Part shown: positions 56,707 to 60,405 of the stretch, piece after piece
Position numbering within the stretch: the stretch's first letter is position 1
Layout: each line of letters starts with the position of its first letter
IMG/VR virus record: IMGVR_UViG_3300047157_000114
Span: 1 to 60,405 of that record
DNA from: a virus
Strand: one strand, 5' to 3'
Length of the DNA stretch: 60,405 nt
The notes under the pieces: generated by a model
Database searches by the model: none
The model's input: only the letters and a program-made list of their open reading frames with translations
Told to the model about the DNA's origin: nothing
Translations under genes and position numbers: made by a program

Positions 56707-57126
56707 ATGCCATAAAGTACGGACTCTAAACGACAACCAGATACTTTATCAAAGCTAAGTGATCTTGATCTTGACATGCTACTGTTTCTATACAGCGAAG
56801 AGATATTTTCTAAAAAAAAGTTTGAAGAGTTTGACAACCTGCTTATATGGGATGGTGAAAGATTCAATCGCCTGTACAAGGAAGGATGGATAGAGGTGTT
56901 TCGTAATCGTAAGAAAACCACAAAGTCTTTGTATACCCTAAGTTATAAAACTGAAAGAGTTATCAGTGGTATTTATAAAAAGCTTTCTGGGGAAGAAATA
57001 CCAACCTCTTTATCAGGCAATCCTATGTTTGCAAAGAATGTAAAGTATACAGACAAAGTATATCGCAATATGATTCTACAGATGAATGAAGTTATACGAC
57101 AACAACGACGTCTTTCTCCTGAATAA
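56707..57126 (+). CDS. Winged-helix-like protein, crAss-like type, with in-frame TAA at codon 3
   Basis: The only + strand gene of the right arm. The clean ORF starts at ATG 56776 (MLLFLYSEEIFSKKKFEEFD), but the same frame is open upstream from 56716 as STDSKRQPDTLSKLSDLDLD, and ATG-CCA-TAA at 56707 sits in frame. LSDLDLDMLLFLY...F...FDNLLIWDGERFNRLYKEGWI and LYTLSYKTERVISGIYKKLS resemble the small winged-helix-like regulator of crAss-like phages. The TAA is probably a one-base error or a nonsense mutation. It converges on groES. Confidence 0.6.
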
Positions 57127-57349
57127 TAGTGAAAGGTTTATTGTTAATTAGCATGGTAAACCCAGCCCTTTTGTCATAGTAGATGGTATCGTGAGATTTA
57201 ATTACACTCACGTCTGTTCCCTCTATAACCACAATTCCTTTTTTGTATCTTAGTTGGTTGGTGTCTTCAGAGCTAAGTAGTAATCCTGATTGTGTTTTGA
57301 TTTCCTCTTCTATAGGTTGGATGATTATGTTTTTTCCGATTGGTTTCAT
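57092..57349 (-). CDS. groES: GroES co-chaperonin
   Basis: 85 residues: MKPIGKNIIIQPIEEEIKTQ, SGLLLSSEDTNQLRYKKGIV, VVIEGTDVSVIKSHDTIYYD, ending IIQEKDVVVVV. It has the GroES order: N-terminal strand, mobile loop with a hydrophobic tripeptide (GLLL in place of GGIVL), G-x-V strand and C-terminal strand. It is about 10 residues shorter than E. coli GroES. Its partner GroEL is encoded 0.5 kb upstream in the same operon. The end overlaps the + strand gene by 35 bases. Confidence 0.82.
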   Translation of the reverse strand: MKPIGKNIIIQPIEEEIKTQSGLLLSSEDTNQLRYKKGIVVIEGTDVSVIKSHDTIYYDKRAGFTMLINNKPFTIIQEKDVVVVV

Positions 57350-57359
57350 ATTGTTTATT

Positions 57360-57440
57360 TTAAGATGCTGCTAATACAAAAAGAATTAACAGAAAGAAAA
57401 GTATTAGGTAGTCTAGTATTTCTTCTAAAAAGTTTTTCAT
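57360..57440 (-). CDS. Single-span membrane micropeptide (26 aa)
   Basis: MKNFLEEILDYLILFFLLIL ending FVLAAS. ATG overlaps the TGA of the upstream gene (ATGA), and groES starts 11 bases downstream. Pure membrane helix with an acidic N-terminus. Role unknown. Confidence 0.5.
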   Translation of the reverse strand: MKNFLEEILDYLILFFLLILFVLAAS

Positions 57441-57619
57441 TTACTGCTTTTATAATCTATTACAAACCCAATAGCCACAAGTAGATTCATACCAATTGAG
57501 GACGCTACCTCTACTAGGTCATGAAACGAATGTATCGATAAATGCACATGCCCTACAATCCAAAACGGTATGGCTAGGTTTTGACTTATCCAGATAAGTG
57601 TAAACTTAAAAAGCCGCAT
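57437..57619 (-). CDS. Small membrane protein (60 aa)
   Basis: MRLFKFTLIWISQNLAIPFW, IVGHVHLSIHSFHDLVEVAS, SIGMNLLVAIGFVIDYKSSK. Two hydrophobic stretches around a His-rich loop. It overlaps both neighbours, so it is translated with the chaperonin operon. Confidence 0.55.
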   Translation of the reverse strand: MRLFKFTLIWISQNLAIPFWIVGHVHLSIHSFHDLVEVASSIGMNLLVAIGFVIDYKSSK

Positions 57620-57881
57620 TAGGATCTTTTATTTTTTTCATCCTGTCCGACTTTAAAAATCTTTTAAAATCTCGAGCTCCCACTTTATATCCAGCGTCCA
57701 AAAGGTCTAGCTTTAAATCAGCATCATTTATTTTTTTAGAAAAATCAACGCTTCCATCTGAATTAATAAAACAAAACCTATAGGTGTTATTTATCATAAC
57801 CATCTTTTCTGAAAGAAACTGTTTGTAGTCTTCATAATTTTCTAAAATATGATTATAATTTGTTAGTGATATATATTTCAT
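57606..57881 (-). CDS. Hypothetical protein between groEL and groES (91 aa)
   Basis: MKYISLTNYNHILENYEDYK, QFLSEKMVMINNTYRFCFIN then VDFSKKINDADLKLDLLDAG and RDFKRFLKSDRMKKI. Basic at the C-terminus. Overlaps the groEL stop by four bases (ATGA). No family recognised. Confidence 0.6.
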   Translation of the reverse strand: MKYISLTNYNHILENYEDYKQFLSEKMVMINNTYRFCFINSDGSVDFSKKINDADLKLDLLDAGYKVGARDFKRFLKSDRMKKIKDPNAAF

Positions 57882-59473
57882 TGTGTTTCTATTGTTCTTG
57901 CCATAGTAACTATAGCGTTAGTAGATAGTATAGTCACCGCTACCGACACTGCATTTTGAAGTGCCTGCTTGGTAACCTTCAGTGGGTCTATGATCCCCAT
58001 CTCAATTAAATCCCCTTCCTGACCTGTCTTAACGTCAAGCCCTATGTTCTTCTCGTTATACACTCGGTGGTTTTCTATCCCTGCGTTTTGTTGTATTTGC
58101 TTTAGGGGCTCTAACAGTGCTCCCCCCAAAATCGCCTTGGCGATTTTTTTATTGGAATTTTTCTCCCCTTGCATTAACAGCCCCTCTTGATACAGAGCCA
58201 GTCCAGCCCCAGGGAGTATGCCTTCCTCTAGGGCACTACGGACTGCGCATACTGCGTCATCAACCCTATCGAATAGTTCTTTCTGTTCTAGGTCTGTGTT
58301 CCCACCCACGTAGATAACACCAACGCCTCCTGTGAGCGAAGCGATACGTGATAGTATAAATTCCTTATCTACTTTTGCCTGTGTAATTTTGTGTGCGTCC
58401 CATAGCTGGTCCACTCTTTCTTTGATTGCCGTCTGGTCCACATGGTCATTGTCTTTCAATATGATCGTTGAGTCCTTGCCCACTATTATCCTTTGTGCGT
58501 GACCTAGGTCCTCAAAGTTTATAATGCTCAGGTCATCACCGGTCTTCTCTGAAAAATATGTAGCACCCACTGACAGTGCGATATCGCCCATCAGTTCATG
58601 TTGCTTATAGCCAAAGGAGGGTGGAATTATGGCGCAAAGCTTCAAGCTGTTCTTCATGACATTCGCCGCTAGGGTGTTTATCACGTTTTGTGAACATGGG
58701 GCTACAATTAATAATTTCTTCCCCTCGTTTATTATTGGTTTTAATATATTCTCTATGGACAGTATGTTGCTAATCTCTGCATCAGATACTAGCACATAGA
58801 CATCCTCGAGTATACACTCATCTTTTTTATGGTTGTTTATAAACAGCGGTGATGAATATCCCCTGTCTACCTTTAGACCATTGGTAGTCTCGAAGCTTGT
58901 CTCAGCTCCCTGGGATTTCTCCACCGTTACTATCCCATTTTTACCCACACTATTATAAGTGTCGGCTATTATTTTCCCTACCCCCCTGTCATTGTTCGAG
59001 GAGATGGTCGCCACATCTAGCAGTTTTTGTTTGCTCACCTTACGAGTCTTCTTCTTTAGATTGTCCACTACCTCATTGGTTAGCGTGACCATATCACGAA
59101 GGACCTGAGTTTTATTATCCTCCTCCTTTATAAGCTCCATACCCTTAGTCACTATCGCTTCTGTCAGAACAATAGCCGTAGTTGTCCCATCCCCTGCATT
59201 GGCTGCAGTCTTCGATGCCGCTTCACGCAGCATTTGAACAGCTAGGTTCTCCACAGGATCTAATAGTTGTATGGACTTGGCAACCGTCACCCCATCCTTG
59301 GTCACGGTTATACCGTGGGTATGACTAGGCGACTCTATAAGAACTGTGTTCCCCATAGGCCCAAGCGTAGACTTGACGGCCATAGCCATCTTTGATATTC
59401 CGCTGATAAGTTTCTTCTGTGCTTTGTGACTAAAATGTAAGTCTTTCGGTGAGTACCCCCCTGATGTATTCAT
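57878..59473 (-). CDS. groEL: GroEL chaperonin (60 kDa type)
   Basis: 531 residues, complete group I chaperonin: MAVKSTLGPMGNTVLIESP, VTKDGVTVAKSI, NAGDGTTTAIVL (ATP loop, GDGTTT at 94-99), intermediate and apical regions (NGIVTVEKSQGAETSFETTN, LKVDRGYSSPLFI), and RVDDAVCAVRSALEEGILPG, keeping the hydrolysis Asp. It ends VTMARTIETQ, lacking the Gly-Gly-Met tail of bacterial GroEL. It probably folds phage virion proteins. A leader with AAATCAAATCTAATG and a TATCTTCG box precede it, downstream of an ATGTTGAAA repeat cluster. Confidence 0.93.
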   Translation of the reverse strand: MNTSGGYSPKDLHFSHKAQKKLISGISKMAMAVKSTLGPMGNTVLIESPSHTHGITVTKDGVTVAKSIQLLDPVENLAVQMLREAASKTAANAGDGTTTAIVLTEAIVTKGMELIKEEDNKTQVLRDMVTLTNEVVDNLKKKTRKVSKQKLLDVATISSNNDRGVGKIIADTYNSVGKNGIVTVEKSQGAETSFETTNGLKVDRGYSSPLFINNHKKDECILEDVYVLVSDAEISNILSIENILKPIINEGKKLLIVAPCSQNVINTLAANVMKNSLKLCAIIPPSFGYKQHELMGDIALSVGATYFSEKTGDDLSIINFEDLGHAQRIIVGKDSTIILKDNDHVDQTAIKERVDQLWDAHKITQAKVDKEFILSRIASLTGGVGVIYVGGNTDLEQKELFDRVDDAVCAVRSALEEGILPGAGLALYQEGLLMQGEKNSNKKIAKAILGGALLEPLKQIQQNAGIENHRVYNEKNIGLDVKTGQEGDLIEMGIIDPLKVTKQALQNAVSVAVTILSTNAIVTMARTIETQ

Positions 59474-59494
59474 TAGATTTGATTTAATTTAAAA

Positions 59495-59502
59495 CGAAGA
59501 TA
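59495..59502 (-). promoter_or_regulatory. -7-like box upstream of groEL
   Basis: Minus-strand TATCTTCG, one base from TAnnTTTG, 21 bases before ATG 59473. Confidence 0.4.
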
Positions 59503-59522
59503 TAAAATAATTTTAAACCTAC

Positions 59523-59723
59523 ATGTTGAAATGTTGAAAATAGCTCTCCAACTTACAATATATATTTTTTTTATTTTTCTTTTTTTTATATAAGGAAAAC
59601 CTGACTCCTTTTTAACATTTCAACATAAATCAATAAAAGTAGTAGTTAAGTAATTAAGAATAAGTAAGTTAAGTCCATGTTGAAAAAAAATATTTTTAAC
59701 ATAGAAATGTTGACTTTCAACAT
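59523..59723. repeat. Cluster of ATGTTGAAA boxes (iteron- or operator-like)
   Basis: At least five full or near copies lie in 200 bases: an overlapping pair at 59523-59539, an inverted overlapping pair at 59611-59626, one at 59677-59685, and a palindrome ATGTTGA-C-TTTCAACAT at 59707-59723. The surrounding sequence is nearly all A/T. Such spacing and mixed orientation suit binding sites of an initiator or repressor. Confidence 0.6.
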
Positions 59724-59751
59724 AAATGAAGTTTTTTGGCTAGTTTTTTAA

Positions 59752-59785
59752 AATAAAAAAAAAGGCTACCCCTTAGAGGTAACCT
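59752..59785 (-). terminator. Terminator of the 59819 gene
   Basis: On the minus strand AGGTTACC, loop TCTAAGG, GGTAGCCT (one mismatch), then a run of nine or more T residues. Ends the transcript from the right-end small genes before the repeat cluster. Confidence 0.7.
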
Positions 59786-59818
59786 CTTTTACACATTAAA
59801 ACTAACTAATATGGGTAA

Positions 59819-60019
59819 CTAATCCATAAACCTTTCGAGCATTTTTGCTCTCTGAATTCCTTCAGCGATCTGCTCAATGTTGTCTTGACGTTTTACAGCC
59901 TTACGCATCTTGGCTGCTTTCTCAATTCCCATCATGCTGTTTGGTCTTCCGTTTATAAGTCTTCCATCCTTAACGTATAGTCCGTCAACGAAGTCACTTA
60001 TTTTACTGTAATCTTTCAT
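59819..60019 (-). CDS. Small basic protein (66 aa)
   Basis: MKDYSKISDFVDGLYVKDGR, LINGRPNSMMGIEKAAKMRK, AVKRQDNIEQIAEGIQRAKM ending LERFMD. The second half is a basic helix. It follows the 60162 gene by two bases. No family recognised. Confidence 0.6.
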   Translation of the reverse strand: MKDYSKISDFVDGLYVKDGRLINGRPNSMMGIEKAAKMRKAVKRQDNIEQIAEGIQRAKMLERFMD

Positions 60020-60021
60020 AT

Positions 60022-60162
60022 CTAATATTTTATTGTTAATCCGATAAGTCCTAGATAAATATTTAACTCACTGTAGTTATGCTCATTGTCTTTAGCAAAG
60101 TATGACCATCCTAAAGCAAAACCTAACTGTATGCGGTTATGTATTTCTAAGTCCCACGGCAT
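60022..60162 (-). CDS. Conserved small phage protein (46 aa)
   Basis: MPWDLEIHNRIQLGFALGWS, YFAKDNEHNYSELNIYLGLI, ending GLTIKY. The pattern I-x-N-R-x-x-L-G-F-x-x-G-W-S-Y...E-x-N-x-Y-L is seen in tiny proteins of many phages. A -7 box lies just before it. Confidence 0.6.
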   Translation of the reverse strand: MPWDLEIHNRIQLGFALGWSYFAKDNEHNYSELNIYLGLIGLTIKY

Positions 60163-60165
60163 GCA

Positions 60166-60173
60166 CAAAGGTA
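60166..60173 (-). promoter_or_regulatory. -7 box before the right-end genes
   Basis: Minus-strand TACCTTTG, three bases before ATG 60162, so the message would be nearly leaderless. Confidence 0.5.
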
Positions 60174-60218
60174 CAAAATTTTATTAGACGATTAGAGGTG
60201 TTGGATAATATATGTGTA

Positions 60219-60405
60219 CAGCCGCCACTTGCCGCCGACAAAAGTGATTAATTTTTTAGCGGGGGGGCTATTGATTCTCCAGAGCTTTGGAGATTTTTTA
60301 GGCTTTTTCCTGCGCTCTGCTGCACTATCTCCAACCCTCCGACCTCTACCCCTTGCAACTCGTTTGACGAGCTTAAAGGAGGAAGAGGTGTTCACACCTT
60401 CCCTT
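60219..60405. repeat. Terminal direct repeat, right copy
   Basis: Second copy of the block at 1-185. The match includes the same three inverted repeats and differs only near its left edge and in homopolymer length. It shows the window is a whole genome of about 60.2 kb. Confidence 0.93.

Noticed and set aside
60192-60395. 67-codon minus-strand ORF in the right terminal repeat, and the + strand ORF 9-212 in the left copy
   Set aside because: Both overlap the palindrome-rich repeat, have odd Arg/Trp or low-complexity composition, lack a proper ATG leader, and their frames depend on homopolymers that differ between the two copies.
1-60405. Temperate lifestyle
   Set aside because: No integrase, excisionase, repressor or partition gene could be recognised.

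Overview
The window looks like one complete genome of a lytic, podovirus-like phage of a marine Bacteroidota (probably flavobacterial) host, closest in its virion genes to the crAss-like phages (Crassvirales) and related Cellulophaga podoviruses. The reasons are: the first ~185 bases recur at the end (60219-60405); start codons follow A-rich leaders rather than Shine-Dalgarno sites; promoter -7 boxes read TAnnTTTG, as in Bacteroidota; and the terminase, portal, scaffold, major capsid, ring, tail-tube and stabilization proteins have crAss-like sequence signatures. There is no integrase, repressor, DNA polymerase or RNA polymerase that I can recognise. Many essential genes are broken by single-base indels, often at homopolymers, and the two copies of the terminal repeat differ only in homopolymer length. 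I therefore read most frameshifts as errors of a long-read sequence and annotate full gene spans.

Layout. (1) 1-460: terminal repeat with hairpins. (2) 0.46-5.1 kb, + strand: very small early genes of unknown role, several separated by hairpin terminators, plus a tRNA-like element whose anticodon loop carries an ~80-base insert. (3) 5.1-12.9 kb, + strand: replication and recombination: two stand-alone DnaA domain IV-like proteins, a DUF1071 annealing protein, a RecE/PDDEXK exonuclease, an SSB-like protein, a BT4734-type primase-helicase, an SF2 helicase and a VRR-NUC nuclease. (4) 12.9-21.3 kb, - strand: three proteins in the order of a T7-type ejection set, including one of 1,968 residues. 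(5) 21.3-34.1 kb, - strand: a GNAT-like protein and the stabilization (tail hub) protein, which is split into two ORFs. Both ORFs carry Thr-Pro repeat linkers joining small Cys-rich modules. Between the halves lie a GT60 polypeptide GlcNAc-transferase, a GT32-GT32-beta-propeller fusion and a possible nucleotidyltransferase. (6) 34.1-44.7 kb: tail tube, ring, decoration, head protein, capsid, scaffold, portal and terminase. (7) 44.6-46.5 kb: GroES-like protein, holin and M15 endolysin. (8) 46.5-53.9 kb: three tail fibers with a shared N-terminus and two Trp-rich companion proteins. (9) 54-56.6 kb: a cluster of tiny Lys-rich proteins. (10) 56.7-60.2 kb: a divergent winged-helix-like gene, GroES, GroEL with small genes between them, and an AT-rich region with repeated ATGTTGAAA boxes.

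The most exciting idea is in region 5. GT60 enzymes in eukaryotes put GlcNAc on Thr or hydroxyproline of Thr/Pro-rich proteins. Here a GT60 gene sits exactly between two virion ORFs made of (TP)n linkers. I propose a phage-encoded pathway that decorates its own mucin-like tail protein with glycans. The families and gene order are seen in the sequence; the pathway itself is inference.
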